From Aquabacter sediminis (GTDB lineage: Bacteria; Pseudomonadota; Alphaproteobacteria; Rhizobiales; Xanthobacteraceae): a stretch of DNA of 64,000 bases. The stretch spans positions 248,001 to 312,000 of the forward strand of contig NZ_JARBFX010000002.1 in NCBI RefSeq assembly GCF_028863665.1. Direction: 5' to 3'. The notes beneath the pieces are model-generated. The model did not search any database. It saw nothing but the letters and a program-made list of their open reading frames with translations, and was not told the DNA's origin. How positions within the stretch are numbered: the first letter of the stretch is position 1; each line of letters starts with the position of its first letter. A program made the translations under genes and the position numbers. This document shows, piece after piece, positions 31,556-40,773 of this stretch.

Positions 31556-32914
31556 ATGCCCACCTCTTCCCAGCCGACCCTCGCCTCCCTCGCCGAAGAC
31601 CTCGCCTCCGGACGCACCCGCTCCGTCGATCTGGTCGAAGCCTGCCTCGCCCGCATCGAAGCCACGGACGGCGAAGGCGCGCGCGCCTTCTCGCTGGTGG
31701 ACCGGGCCGGCGCGCTGAAGGCGGCGGAAGGGTTCGATGCGTTGCGCGCGGCAGGGGCCGCGCCCTCCCCGTTCGCCGGCATCCCCATCGGCATCAAGGA
31801 CCTGTTCGATGTGGCCGGCCAGGTCACCACCGCCGGCTCCAAGGTGCTGGCCGATGCCCCGCCCGCGCCGCGCGATGCCCCCTCCGTGGCGCGGCTGCGC
31901 AAGGCCGGGTTCGTCTTCATCGGCCGCAACACCATGACCGAGTTCGCCTATTCCGGGCTCGGCCTAAACCCGCATTATGGCTCCCCCCGCGCGCCTTTTG
32001 ACCGGGCAACCGGCCGCATTTCCGGCGGTTCCACCTCGGGCGGCGCGGTGGCGGTGGCCGATGGCATGGCCCATGCCGCGCTCGGCACCGATACCGGCGG
32101 CTCGGCCCGCATCCCCGCCGCCTTCTGCGGCATTGTCGGCTTCAAGCCCACCGCCCGGCGCGTGCCTCTGGATGGGGCCTTCCCCCTCTCCTCTTCGCTG
32201 GATTCCATCGGCCCCATGGCGCGCTCGGTGGCCTGCTGCGCCACGCTCGATGCCATCCTGGCGGGCGAGGAGCCGACTTTGCTCACCGCCCGGCCCCTCA
32301 CGGGCCTGCGGCTGCTGATCCCCACCACCGTGGCTCTGGACGAGCTGGACAGCACGGTGGCCTCCGCCTTCGAGGCGACCATCGCCCGGCTTTCGCAGGC
32401 GGGGGCCCGCGTCATGTCCGCGCCGGTCCCGGAATTCGGTGAAGTGGCCGGCATCAATGCCAAGGGCGGCTTCACGGCTGCGGAGAGCTATGCCGTCCAC
32501 CGGGCCCTGCTGGCGGAGAAGGCCGAGGGCTATGACCCGCGCGTGGCCGTGCGCATCAAGCGCGGCGCCGACCAGTCGGCGGCGGATTATCTCGATATCC
32601 TCGCCGCCCGCCGCGCCCTTATCAAGCGTGCCGCCGCGCGCCTTGCGCCCTATGACGCGCTGGTCATGCCCACCACGCCGGTCATCCCGCCCCGCGTTGC
32701 GGACCTGGAGGGCGACGATGCGGCCTATGGCAAGGCGAACCTGCTCATCCTGCGCAACCCGACCCTCATCAACATGATCGACGGCTGCGCCATCTCGCTC
32801 CCGGTGGCGGGCGAAGGGGGCGCGCCGACGGGGCTGATGCTGGCGGGACCGGCCGGCGCCGATGCGCGCATCTTCGCCATCGCGGCGGGCATCGAGGCGG
32901 CCTTGAAGGGCTGA
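31556..32914 (+). CDS. Amidase-signature hydrolase
   Basis: Serine amidase of the GatA/AtzF/FAAH superfamily. It has 452 residues. The Ser-cisSer-Lys machinery is visible: Lys81 in GIPIGIKDLFDV, the Ser-rich loop GGSTSGGA (159-161), and nucleophile Ser183 in GTDTGGSARIPA. The start at 31556 has only a weak ribosome binding site and follows a GC-rich hairpin. It hydrolyses an unknown amide. Together with the GGT-family enzyme it suggests that the catabolised compound carries amide bonds. Confidence 0.9.
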   Translation: MPTSSQPTLASLAEDLASGRTRSVDLVEACLARIEATDGEGARAFSLVDRAGALKAAEGFDALRAAGAAPSPFAGIPIGIKDLFDVAGQVTTAGSKVLADAPPAPRDAPSVARLRKAGFVFIGRNTMTEFAYSGLGLNPHYGSPRAPFDRATGRISGGSTSGGAVAVADGMAHAALGTDTGGSARIPAAFCGIVGFKPTARRVPLDGAFPLSSSLDSIGPMARSVACCATLDAILAGEEPTLLTARPLTGLRLLIPTTVALDELDSTVASAFEATIARLSQAGARVMSAPVPEFGEVAGINAKGGFTAAESYAVHRALLAEKAEGYDPRVAVRIKRGADQSAADYLDILAARRALIKRAAARLAPYDALVMPTTPVIPPRVADLEGDDAAYGKANLLILRNPTLINMIDGCAISLPVAGEGGAPTGLMLAGPAGADARIFAIAAGIEAALKG

Positions 32915-32922
32915 CGGGCAAG

Positions 32923-32942
32923 GCCGCGCCCCCGGGCGCGGC
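32923..32942. terminator. Convergent terminator, amidase / GntR
   Basis: Perfect 8-bp stem GCCGCGCC/GGCGCGGC (32923-32930, 32935-32942), flanked by AAGG and CCTT that can extend it with a bulge. It sits in the 33-bp gap between two convergent genes. U-runs are short on both strands, so termination strength is uncertain. Confidence 0.45.
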
Positions 32943-32947
32943 GGGCC

Positions 32948-33637
32948 TTAGAGCTGGCGCTTGAGATTGTCGGCGAAAGACTGGATGTGGGCGCGCACGG
33001 CCTGCTCGGCCGCGTCCGCATCCCGCGAGCGCAAGGCGGCGACGATGGCGCCGTGCTCGTCCACCACGCGGCGGTGATGCTCCCGGTCGCGCAAAGAGAC
33101 GAACCAGACCCGCTGCGCCCTCTCATGCAGATTGCGCAGGATCTCGCCCAGCACCGGATTGCCGGCGGCCGCCGAAATGGTGGCGTGGAACTCGCGGTCG
33201 AGGGCCATCAGGGTGGGGACGTCGCGCTCGGCGGCGGCCTCGACGCCGCGCGCTACATTGGCGGCGAGCGCCGCCAGCGTCTGCGGCTCGGCCCGCTCGG
33301 CGGCGAGGCGCGCGCAGAAGCCTTCATTGAGAAGGCGCACATCCACCATGTCGCGCACCTCGTCCTGGGAGATGGGCCGCACGATGATGCCCTTGCGGGG
33401 CAGCACTTCCACCAGGCCGTCCCGCATCAGCCGGTCGAAGGCCTGGCGCACGGGGGTGCGGCCCAGCCCCAAGGCGGAGGAGACCACCGCCTCGCTCAGA
33501 GCCTCGCCCGGCCGCCAGGCGCACATGATGATGCGCTGCTTGATCAGCTCATAGGCCTCCTCGCGCAGCGAACGGGGCGCGGCCGGCTCGGCGGCAGGGA
33601 TCAGCACGTCCTGATCCGGCGGCATGCGCCCCTCCAT
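32948..33637 (-). CDS. GntR-family (FadR/FCD) regulator
   Basis: 229 residues. Winged helix at about 20-90 (SEAVVSSALGLGRTPVRQAF, GLVEVLPRKGIIVRPI) and an all-helical FCD effector domain with metal-type residues (DREFHATISAAAG, later VRAHIQSF). It is the last gene of the minus-strand transporter cluster, 9 bp after the DUF2848 gene. FCD regulators commonly control organic or amino acid catabolism. Its operator is not identified. Confidence 0.9.
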   Translation of the reverse strand: MEGRMPPDQDVLIPAAEPAAPRSLREEAYELIKQRIIMCAWRPGEALSEAVVSSALGLGRTPVRQAFDRLMRDGLVEVLPRKGIIVRPISQDEVRDMVDVRLLNEGFCARLAAERAEPQTLAALAANVARGVEAAAERDVPTLMALDREFHATISAAAGNPVLGEILRNLHERAQRVWFVSLRDREHHRRVVDEHGAIVAALRSRDADAAEQAVRAHIQSFADNLKRQL

Positions 33638-33646
33638 CGCCGCGCC

Positions 33647-34333
33647 TCAGCCGCGGACCGGCAGCAGGGCCACGTCATAGCCGTGGCGGATGATGCGGCC
33701 GAGGACCGGGTCCTCCAGCTCGAATTCGAACCGCTCGGCCGGGCGGATGCCGCCATGGGCGGCCAGCGTGCCGCAGAACATGGCATAGCTGTCGGTGAGC
33801 GTGCCGTCATAGCCCTCCAGGATCTCGAGCGGGGCCAGCATGGCCGCCACCGAGCCCTCCTGGTACAGCTCGCGCGTGCCACCATTCACCACGTAGGAGC
33901 GCAGGATCAGCTTGTCCCAATGGGGCAGCACGTCGTCCAGCAGCCAGAGCTCGGGCGCCACCGGCTTGTCGCACATCTGCTTGGAGACGGTGATGTTGTA
34001 GGTCTCGACCTTGCGGTCCGTGTGATCGGAGCCGACGCCCAGATAGCGCTTGCCCATGGCCTGGAGGATCATGAACTCGGCCTCGCCGGAGGAATTCTCC
34101 CCGGTGCACTCGACCACGTCGGCGGTGGTGAGGCGGGCGGCGGCGACGCGGTAATAGATGGGGGTGGACGCCGGACGGGGCACGCCCAGCTCTTCCAATT
34201 CCTTGATGTGCTTTTCAAGCGCAACCTTATCCCGGCCCGTCCAGCCCGCAATGATGGCGGTGCGGACGAGAAGGGTGTCCTCCGAGCTGACCCCGTTGGC
34301 ATGAATGGTGAAAGTGAGGGCGGTACCGGTCAT
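33647..34333 (-). CDS. DUF2848 family protein
   Basis: 228 residues, soluble, no signal peptide. Starts MTGTALTFTIHANGVSSEDT with AAGGAG 8 nt upstream. The fold suggests a fumarylacetoacetate-hydrolase-like enzyme: it has GVGSDHTDRKVE and a C-terminal FEFELEDPVLGRIIRHGYDV resembling FAH-type proteins. That relationship is my inference; no function is established to my knowledge. It is encoded between the transporter binding protein and the GntR regulator, so it probably acts on the imported compound or its ring-cleavage product. Confidence 0.75.
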   Translation of the reverse strand: MTGTALTFTIHANGVSSEDTLLVRTAIIAGWTGRDKVALEKHIKELEELGVPRPASTPIYYRVAAARLTTADVVECTGENSSGEAEFMILQAMGKRYLGVGSDHTDRKVETYNITVSKQMCDKPVAPELWLLDDVLPHWDKLILRSYVVNGGTRELYQEGSVAAMLAPLEILEGYDGTLTDSYAMFCGTLAAHGGIRPAERFEFELEDPVLGRIIRHGYDVALLPVRG

Positions 34334-34389
34334 CAGCCAGCTCCTTGGCGCCAGCTCCCTGGCGGCGGCTTTCGTTTCTGGGAAAAGAG

Positions 34390-34464
34390 GCCCGGGCGCC
34401 ATGCGTCCGGGCGAAAGGCAGAGCCGGCGCCCCGTGTCAGGGCAGGGGGTCGGGGCGCCGGCTC
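34390..34464 (-). terminator. Two hairpins after the second binding-protein gene
   Basis: Directly after the binding-protein stop (34478) the transcript can form a perfect 13-bp stem GAGCCGGCGCCCC/GGGGCGCCGGCTC (34421-34433, 34452-34464). It then forms a second hairpin GCCCGG/CCGGGC (34390-34395, 34407-34412) followed by CTCTTTTCC. The first suits a 3' mRNA-protecting stem and the second a partial terminator before DUF2848-gntR. Confidence 0.6.
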
Positions 34465-34477
34465 GACGCGCAGGCCC

Positions 34478-35650
34478 TCAGTTGGGCATGCGCGTATCGA
34501 GAAGGGTCCACTTGCCATCCTTGACTTCCAGCACATAGACCGGCTTCACGGCATCGCCGTCGGTGAAGGAGATGGAGCCTTCCAGCGCCTGGTAGTCCTT
34601 CAGCTTGGCGAGCTGGTCGCGGATGGCGGTGCGCTCCTCGGCGACCTTGGCCTTGTCGCCGGTGACACCGGCGCGCTTCATGGCCTCGGAATAGAGGTAG
34701 ACGATGTCATAGACGGAGGCGTCCATCTGGTTCGGCTCGGTGCGGTTGAGGCCGGCGGCCTTGGTGCGCTTGCCGAATTCCTCGGTGAAGGCCTTGGTGG
34801 TGGCGTTCACTTCGGGGAAGAAGGTGGTGCCGATGGTCAGCTTGTCGCCGGCGCCGTCCATGCGCTTGGGCAGCTCGGGATCGGCGATGGTGGTGCCGCC
34901 GATCAGACGGGTAGACACGCCTTGGCGCTTCAGCTCCTTGGCGATGTTGATGGCGCCCTCCGGGGGCGAGCCGAGGCCCACCACGTCGGGGTTGATCTGC
35001 TTGAGCTGGGCCACCTGCGGCGACAGGTCGAAGGCGGCGAGCTGGAAGTCCACCGAGCCCTTCAGCGGGATGGAATATTTCTCGAACAGCTTGGGGATCA
35101 CCACCGTGCCGATGGACTTGGAGACCACGTCGTCGGTGGCATAGGCGGCCGCGCCCGTGGCGGTCGGCAGCTTCTTGTCCTTCAGCGAGGCCAGCACCTG
35201 GTCGATGACCTTGCCTTCGTCCGTGGTGTTGCGGAAGCCGTAGGTGAAGCCCTTGGTGAGGCCCGGGGCCGAGGAGGCCATGGACATCTGGGGAATGCCC
35301 TCGCGCTCGCCCACGGGGAAGGTGGTGCGCACCTCGGAGGAGGAGAAGGGACCGATGACCGCGAGCGCGGCATCGTCCTGGGCAAAGCGGCGCAGCGCGG
35401 TGGTGGCCTGCTTGGGATCGCCGGCGGTGTCGAACTTCACCACCTTGATCTTCTTGCCGTTGATGCCGCCCTTCTTGTTGATCTCCTCGACCGCCATGTC
35501 CACCGCCACCTCATTGGTGTTGGCAAGGCTCACATAGGGGCCGCTCTTGGCCATCATGTAGCCGAGGACGAGCTCGCCATCGGCCCGCGCGGCGCCGGTG
35601 GAAACGAGCGCCGCCAGCATGGTGGCGCCCAGCAGAACCGATGTCTTCAT
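34478..35650 (-). CDS. Branched-chain-type ABC binding protein, operon 2
   Basis: 390 residues with signal peptide (MKTSVLLGATMLAALVSTGA, cleaved near ARADG). Peripla_BP_6 family, with mature start ELVLGYMMAKSGPYVSLANT. It differs clearly from the binding protein of operon 1. It lies 19 bp after livF-type gene 2 and is the last transport gene of the minus-strand operon. By context it binds the compound degraded by the neighbouring monooxygenase locus. Confidence 0.9.
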   Translation of the reverse strand: MKTSVLLGATMLAALVSTGAARADGELVLGYMMAKSGPYVSLANTNEVAVDMAVEEINKKGGINGKKIKVVKFDTAGDPKQATTALRRFAQDDAALAVIGPFSSSEVRTTFPVGEREGIPQMSMASSAPGLTKGFTYGFRNTTDEGKVIDQVLASLKDKKLPTATGAAAYATDDVVSKSIGTVVIPKLFEKYSIPLKGSVDFQLAAFDLSPQVAQLKQINPDVVGLGSPPEGAINIAKELKRQGVSTRLIGGTTIADPELPKRMDGAGDKLTIGTTFFPEVNATTKAFTEEFGKRTKAAGLNRTEPNQMDASVYDIVYLYSEAMKRAGVTGDKAKVAEERTAIRDQLAKLKDYQALEGSISFTDGDAVKPVYVLEVKDGKWTLLDTRMPN

Positions 35651-35669
35651 GGTGCAACTCCTCTCTGGA

Positions 35670-36401
<732 letters not shown>

Positions 36402-36404
36402 GGG

Positions 36405-37160
36405 TCAGTCCTCCGCGCCGATATAGGCTTCGCGCACCTTGGGATCGCGTCGCACCTGCGAGAGCGGCCCCTCGGCGATCTTCTCGCCGAAATTCAGCAC
36501 CACCACCTTCTCGCAGATGCTGTCCACGAAGTGCATGTCGTGCTCCACCACCAGCATGGTGAGGCCCTTGTCCATGAGCGCCCGCAGATGATCGCGCAGC
36601 GCGTTGGTCTCGCTGGGATTGAGGCCGGCGGCGGGCTCGTCCAGCATCAGGACATTGGCGCCGGCCAGCGTCGCCCGCACCAAATCGATGCGCTTGCGCA
36701 CGCCATAGGGCAGCGCGCTCACCATCTCGTCCGCGTAGCGCTCCAGCCCGTTCTCGGCGAGGGCGGCCCGCGCCTCCCGCTTCCAGCGATGGTTGGGAAT
36801 GAGGCGGTAGGGGGTCAGCAGCGCACCGATCGAGGACGCCCGCACATGCTGGCCCACCAGCAGGTTTTCCAGAACCGACAGATGGTTCATCAGGCGGATA
36901 TTCTGGAACGAGCGGGCGACCCCGGTGCCGATGCGCTTGCGGGACGGCATGTGCGTGACATCCACGCCGTTCACCTGGATGGTGCCGGCATCGACGCCAT
37001 AGACGCCGCTCACCAGGTTGAACACCGTGGTCTTGCCCGCGCCGTTGGGGCCGATGAGGGCGGTGGTGCGGCCCTTGGGAACCTCGAAGGACAGGTCCCG
37101 GATGGCCCGCACGCCCGCAAACGACTTGCACAGGCCCGAGATGGAGAGAGCCGAGGTCAT
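36405..37160 (-). CDS. ABC transporter ATP-binding protein, LivG type, operon 2
   Basis: 251 residues from the ATG at 37160, which overlaps the livM-type stop by 4 bp. Walker A GPNGAGKTT, LivG-type signature LPYGVRKRIDLVRATL and Walker B VLMLDEPAAGLNP are present. A much longer open frame extends upstream but overlaps the permease gene and is not real. Confidence 0.93.
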   Translation of the reverse strand: MTSALSISGLCKSFAGVRAIRDLSFEVPKGRTTALIGPNGAGKTTVFNLVSGVYGVDAGTIQVNGVDVTHMPSRKRIGTGVARSFQNIRLMNHLSVLENLLVGQHVRASSIGALLTPYRLIPNHRWKREARAALAENGLERYADEMVSALPYGVRKRIDLVRATLAGANVLMLDEPAAGLNPSETNALRDHLRALMDKGLTMLVVEHDMHFVDSICEKVVVLNFGEKIAEGPLSQVRRDPKVREAYIGAED

Positions 37161-37999
37161 CGCGTCACCTCCGGCGCGCGGCGGCGGAACAGGCGGAAGA
37201 GCGAGGTGGTGACCAGCCCCTGCGGCCGCACCGCCATGAACAAGATGATGAAGGTGGCGAACAGGGCGTAGCGCCACTGGTCGGACGCCCGCAGCAGTTC
37301 CGGCACCAGCGTGAAGAAGGCCGCGCCCACCAGCGGGCCCCACACCGTCTGGGTTCCGCCGAACAGCACATAGAGCACCGTGAAGACGGACAGCAGGACG
37401 TTGAAGTGCTGGGCTTCCACGAAATTATAGTGGTGGGCATAGAAGGCCCCGCCGAAGCCCGCCACCGCCGCGCCCAGCGCAAAGGCCGCCACCTGGATGC
37501 CCCGCACGGACACGCCGAGCAGGTCCGCCACTGTCGGGTCGCTCTTCACCGCCGTGAGATAGAGCGCGAAGCGGGTGCGGGAGACGAGGAGCATCAGCAG
37601 CACCACCCCGCCGGCGGCGGCATAGACCGCATAAGGACCGGCATAGTCGGAGACCGGATAGCCGGCCGCCCCGCCCACCACTTCCAGATTGAGGAAGACG
37701 GCGGCAATCACCTGCCCCAGCGCGAAGGTGGCCATGGCCAGGTAAATGCCGTGGGTGCGCAGCACGGGAATGCCGATGAGAATGCCCATGAGCCCCGCCA
37801 GCGCCGAGCCCACCGGAATGGCCGCCCACATGGGCCAGGCATATTCATTGGTCAGGAAGGCCGAGGCATAGGCGCCGATGGCCATGAAGCCGGCAATGCC
37901 CAGGTTCAGCTGGCCCGCCGCCAGCGGCAGATAGACCGCATAGGCCGCCATCACATTGAAGGCGAGGACGACGAGGACGCCCGTCAGATAGCCGCTCAT
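37157..37999 (-). CDS. ABC transporter permease, LivM type, operon 2
   Basis: 280 residues, eight or more membrane segments. Starts MSGYLTGVLVVLAFNVMAAY at 37999, directly overlapping the livH-type stop. Family region LAAGQLNLGIAGFMAIGAYA is present, though the usual G-x-x-S-L-G-H motif is replaced by LNLGIAG. Ends with a basic tail RLFRRRAPEVTR. Confidence 0.92.
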   Translation of the reverse strand: MSGYLTGVLVVLAFNVMAAYAVYLPLAAGQLNLGIAGFMAIGAYASAFLTNEYAWPMWAAIPVGSALAGLMGILIGIPVLRTHGIYLAMATFALGQVIAAVFLNLEVVGGAAGYPVSDYAGPYAVYAAAGGVVLLMLLVSRTRFALYLTAVKSDPTVADLLGVSVRGIQVAAFALGAAVAGFGGAFYAHHYNFVEAQHFNVLLSVFTVLYVLFGGTQTVWGPLVGAAFFTLVPELLRASDQWRYALFATFIILFMAVRPQGLVTTSLFRLFRRRAPEVTR

Positions 38000-38871
38000 C
38001 ACAGCTTCTCCCGGCTGGCGGGGCGCCCGAGAAGACCTTGGGGCCGCAGGATGAGGATGAGGAGAAGGAGCCCATAGACCGTGATGTTGACCACGTCGGC
38101 CCCGATGAAGGAGATGGAAAGCACTTCGGCGAGGCCGATCAGGAGGCCGCCCAGCACCGCGCCCCAGATGGAGCCCATGCCGCCCACAATCATGGCCGCC
38201 ACGCCCTTGAAGCCGACCCCCTCCCCCATGAAGGGCGAGACCTGCTGGTAATTGACCGCGAACAGGATGCCGGCGAGCGCGGTGAGCAAGGCACTGGCGA
38301 CGAAGAGCTGCGGCACAAGGCGGGAGATGTTGATGCCCATGAGCAGCGCCGTGTCGCGGCTCTCGGCCACCGTGCGGATGCGCCGGCCCATATTGGTGGA
38401 GCGTAGGAACCAGGAGAGCCAGGCCACCAGCGCCACCGAAATCGCCAATGAAATCAACTGCGCGATGCCGATGACCAGCCCGCCGATGCGCAGATTGAGG
38501 TCGGGCAGCAGGCTTGGAAAGGCCTGCTGGTCCGAGCCGTACTGAATCAGCATGAGGTTCTCGAGCAGCACCAGGAAGCCCAGCGAGGAGACCAGCGGCA
38601 CCTCCGGGTCCCCGCCCTGCATGGGCCGGTAGGCGAGGCGCTCCACCAGCAGCGACACGAGCGCGGCCACGAACAAGGCGGTGGCAAAGGCCAGGAACCA
38701 CGGCCAGCCGATTTTCATCATGCCGAAGGCCAGCATGCCGCCCAGCATGAACAGGCCCGGCAGCGAGAAATTGAGAAAGTTCAGCACCCCGATGGCGAGG
38801 GTGAAGGCCACCGCCACCAGCATATAGATGGCGCCGAGCATCAGGCCGTTGACGATCTGCTGGGCGAGCAT
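37999..38871 (-). CDS. ABC transporter permease, LivH type, operon 2
   Basis: 290 residues, about eight hydrophobic helices. Begins MLAQQIVNGLMLGAIYMLVA and contains LNFSLPGLFMLGGMLAFG and IVGGMGSIWGAVLGGLLIGL. First gene of the operon livH-livM-livG-livF-binding protein-DUF2848-gntR. The candidate MarR operator lies about 90 bp upstream of its ATG. Confidence 0.93.
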   Translation of the reverse strand: MLAQQIVNGLMLGAIYMLVAVAFTLAIGVLNFLNFSLPGLFMLGGMLAFGMMKIGWPWFLAFATALFVAALVSLLVERLAYRPMQGGDPEVPLVSSLGFLVLLENLMLIQYGSDQQAFPSLLPDLNLRIGGLVIGIAQLISLAISVALVAWLSWFLRSTNMGRRIRTVAESRDTALLMGINISRLVPQLFVASALLTALAGILFAVNYQQVSPFMGEGVGFKGVAAMIVGGMGSIWGAVLGGLLIGLAEVLSISFIGADVVNITVYGLLLLILILRPQGLLGRPASREKL

Positions 38872-38962
38872 GACGCAGGCGTGTCCTTGATGATCGAGAC
38901 AAGCCTCGGGCCGTCTGGAGCGGGGGGCACCCGAGGGCGGCGCCCGATCCTCCGGCCGAGGA

Positions 38963-38986
38963 ATTAGATAACATACAAAGCTAATT
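38963..38986. promoter_or_regulatory. Candidate MarR operator, transporter side
   Basis: Within the 312-bp gap upstream of livH 2, the minus strand reads AATTAGCTTTGTAT (38973-38986) followed by GTTATCTAAT. The first 14 bases are identical to the MarR-monooxygenase dyad and in the same orientation relative to the controlled genes; the second arm is degenerate. TTGAAG lies about 17 nt upstream of TTGTAT on the minus strand, so the site would overlap a -10 element. A perfect palindrome TGAAATTTCA (39004-39013) is just upstream. Nothing else is seen in the gap. Confidence 0.7.
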
Positions 38987-39183
38987 TAAAGCCGACTTCA
39001 AGCTGAAATTTCAGGCGGATTTCAGACGGATTACAGGCAGCCGGACGTGACGCCTTCCGCTCGGGACAGCCGGTTTTTCGTTGCGCCGTGCTCACCCGCG
39101 CCCGCCGGTCGACGCGGGGGCGGTCGGCCGGAACATGCCTGTTTCGGGAGCAAATTCGGCCGGAGCTAAGCCGAGAACACCCC

Positions 39184-40038
39184 TCAGCGAAGGGGGAATC
39201 CGAGCCGCTTCAGCACCTCCCGCAAGCGGTCGCGCCCGGTCAGCGCCGCCGGCCCCCCGACCCGCTGCACCGCGACCCTGGACCACCCCGCCGGCCGCAT
39301 CCCCTCGGCCTCCTGGAAGGCGGTCATGGCGGCGTCATAGGTCGCCACGGCCGCCTCCGGAACGGTCGCGTCATAGCGGTCATGATGAAGCACAAGTGCT
39401 TGAGACAAGCGGGGTTTTACCTTGGCCGGACGGGTGGGGTCGGGATGTCCCACACACATTCCGAACACCGCCACGACCCGTGGCGGGAGACCCAGAAGCT
39501 CGGCCACTTTCTCCGGATTGTTCCGCAGCCCGCCAATATAGACGATCCCCAGCCCCAGAGATTCGAGCGCCACCGCCGCATTCTGCGCCGCCAGCGCCGC
39601 ATCCACCGCGCCGACCAGGAACATCTCAATGAAATCAAGGCCTTCCACCGCCCCACCGGTGCGCGCCCCCAACTCGGCCAGGCGGGACAGGTCGGCCAGC
39701 CACACCAGCAGCACCGGCGCCTCCACCACATGCTTCTGCCCACCGGCAACGGCCGACAGAGCAGCCTTGGTCGCCGGATCGCGCACCGCAATGACGCTCC
39801 AGGCCTGGAGATTGGAAGAGGTGGACGCACTCTGGGCGGCAGCCACGGCCGCTTCCAGCGCCCCTTCCGGAACCGGATCAGTGCTGTAGGCACGAACGGA
39901 CCGGTGCCCCAGGAGGGCGTCGATTACGGGATTGGAAACAAACGCCCCCGGCAAGGGCTGCGCCCCGTAGCGCGCGTTAAGAAGAGACACGCTTTCCCCG
40001 CCCTCGCGGGGATCGAGGGTGTGCTGAACCTGCGGCAT
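39184..40038 (-). CDS. Nitroreductase-family flavoprotein (NfsA-like)
   Basis: FMN-dependent NAD(P)H oxidoreductase. It has 284 residues, close to NfsA/FRP lengths. Motifs: GHRSVRAYSTDPVPEGALEA at the N-terminus, AAQSASTSSNLQAWSVIAV for FMN binding, and LGLGIVYIGGLRNNPEKVAE. The ATG at 40038 has GGAG upstream. It lies on the same strand ahead of ABC operon 2 but 312 bp away with a promoter in between, so it is probably separate. Natural substrate unknown. Confidence 0.88.
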   Translation of the reverse strand: MPQVQHTLDPREGGESVSLLNARYGAQPLPGAFVSNPVIDALLGHRSVRAYSTDPVPEGALEAAVAAAQSASTSSNLQAWSVIAVRDPATKAALSAVAGGQKHVVEAPVLLVWLADLSRLAELGARTGGAVEGLDFIEMFLVGAVDAALAAQNAAVALESLGLGIVYIGGLRNNPEKVAELLGLPPRVVAVFGMCVGHPDPTRPAKVKPRLSQALVLHHDRYDATVPEAAVATYDAAMTAFQEAEGMRPAGWSRVAVQRVGGPAALTGRDRLREVLKRLGFPLR

Positions 40039-40182
40039 TCCAAACTCCGGCGCGGCGCGACAACGGCGCCCGCGCTTAAGGTGGCGCCTGCGGTGCTCTG
40101 ATAGCGGCCGCAGACCTTCGCCGCGACTGTGAGACAGGGATCCGCCTAGCACAAGCCCAAGACGTAGCCCTCCACCGGCAGC

Positions 40183-40527
40183 CTATTCTATGACCTTCAC
40201 AATCCGGCGGGTGGAGGGGTCCACGAGGACGGTGTCCCGTCCCACCACGGCGAACTTATAGTTGGGAATTCCCACATCCTGAGGAAGTTCATGGACTTCC
40301 ACCGACGGGGGGAGTTCCACGCCGGTGGCGACGATGAAGTCTCGGGCGGGCGGCGTGTCCGCTCGCTGCTCTGCGGCCACGCCCCGGATTTTGTCCTCCT
40401 GGTCCAGAGTCGTGAGGACGGAAGGCGTCGACACCGTGCTCGGTGGCGTCGGCAAGGTTTCCTGGGCGAGAGCCGGTCCCGTAAGGCATGCCGCCAAAAA
40501 GGCAGCCGAGGTGAGATGTAACCGCAT
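40183..40527 (-). CDS. Secreted DUF1236-like protein
   Basis: 114 residues with an N-terminal signal peptide (HLTSAAFLAACLTGPALAQ). The C-terminal part (PNYKFAVVGRDTVLVDPSTR then RIVKVIE) matches the DUF1236 pattern common in small periplasmic proteins of Hyphomicrobiales. Function unknown. Isolated gene; the 246 bp upstream are less GC-rich than the surroundings. Confidence 0.75.
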   Translation of the reverse strand: MRLHLTSAAFLAACLTGPALAQETLPTPPSTVSTPSVLTTLDQEDKIRGVAAEQRADTPPARDFIVATGVELPPSVEVHELPQDVGIPNYKFAVVGRDTVLVDPSTRRIVKVIE

Positions 40528-40773
40528 GATCGCTCCCTGTTGGCGCCCCCGAACTGAACGCGAGCGCGAAGAAGCGGGTTCCCGCGACCCGTTCCCAAAT
40601 ACCGCGCCACGCGCCCGGCCGACACTTCGGGCACCAAGGTAGTGCTTTTTACGGTTTTTCCTGCGGAATTTCTTGGAACAGAGGCAGAGTACTCCCGCTA
40701 ATTTTCTGGTGTTCGTTCAGCTTTTGAGACAGTCTGCCCAAACGTTCGGCTGCGGATTTTCTATAGGTGATTC

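Noticed and set aside
37157-38974. 605-codon minus-strand frame that could suggest a fused LivH-LivM permease
   Set aside because: Only the last 280 codons code for LivM; the rest is the livH gene read in the wrong frame.
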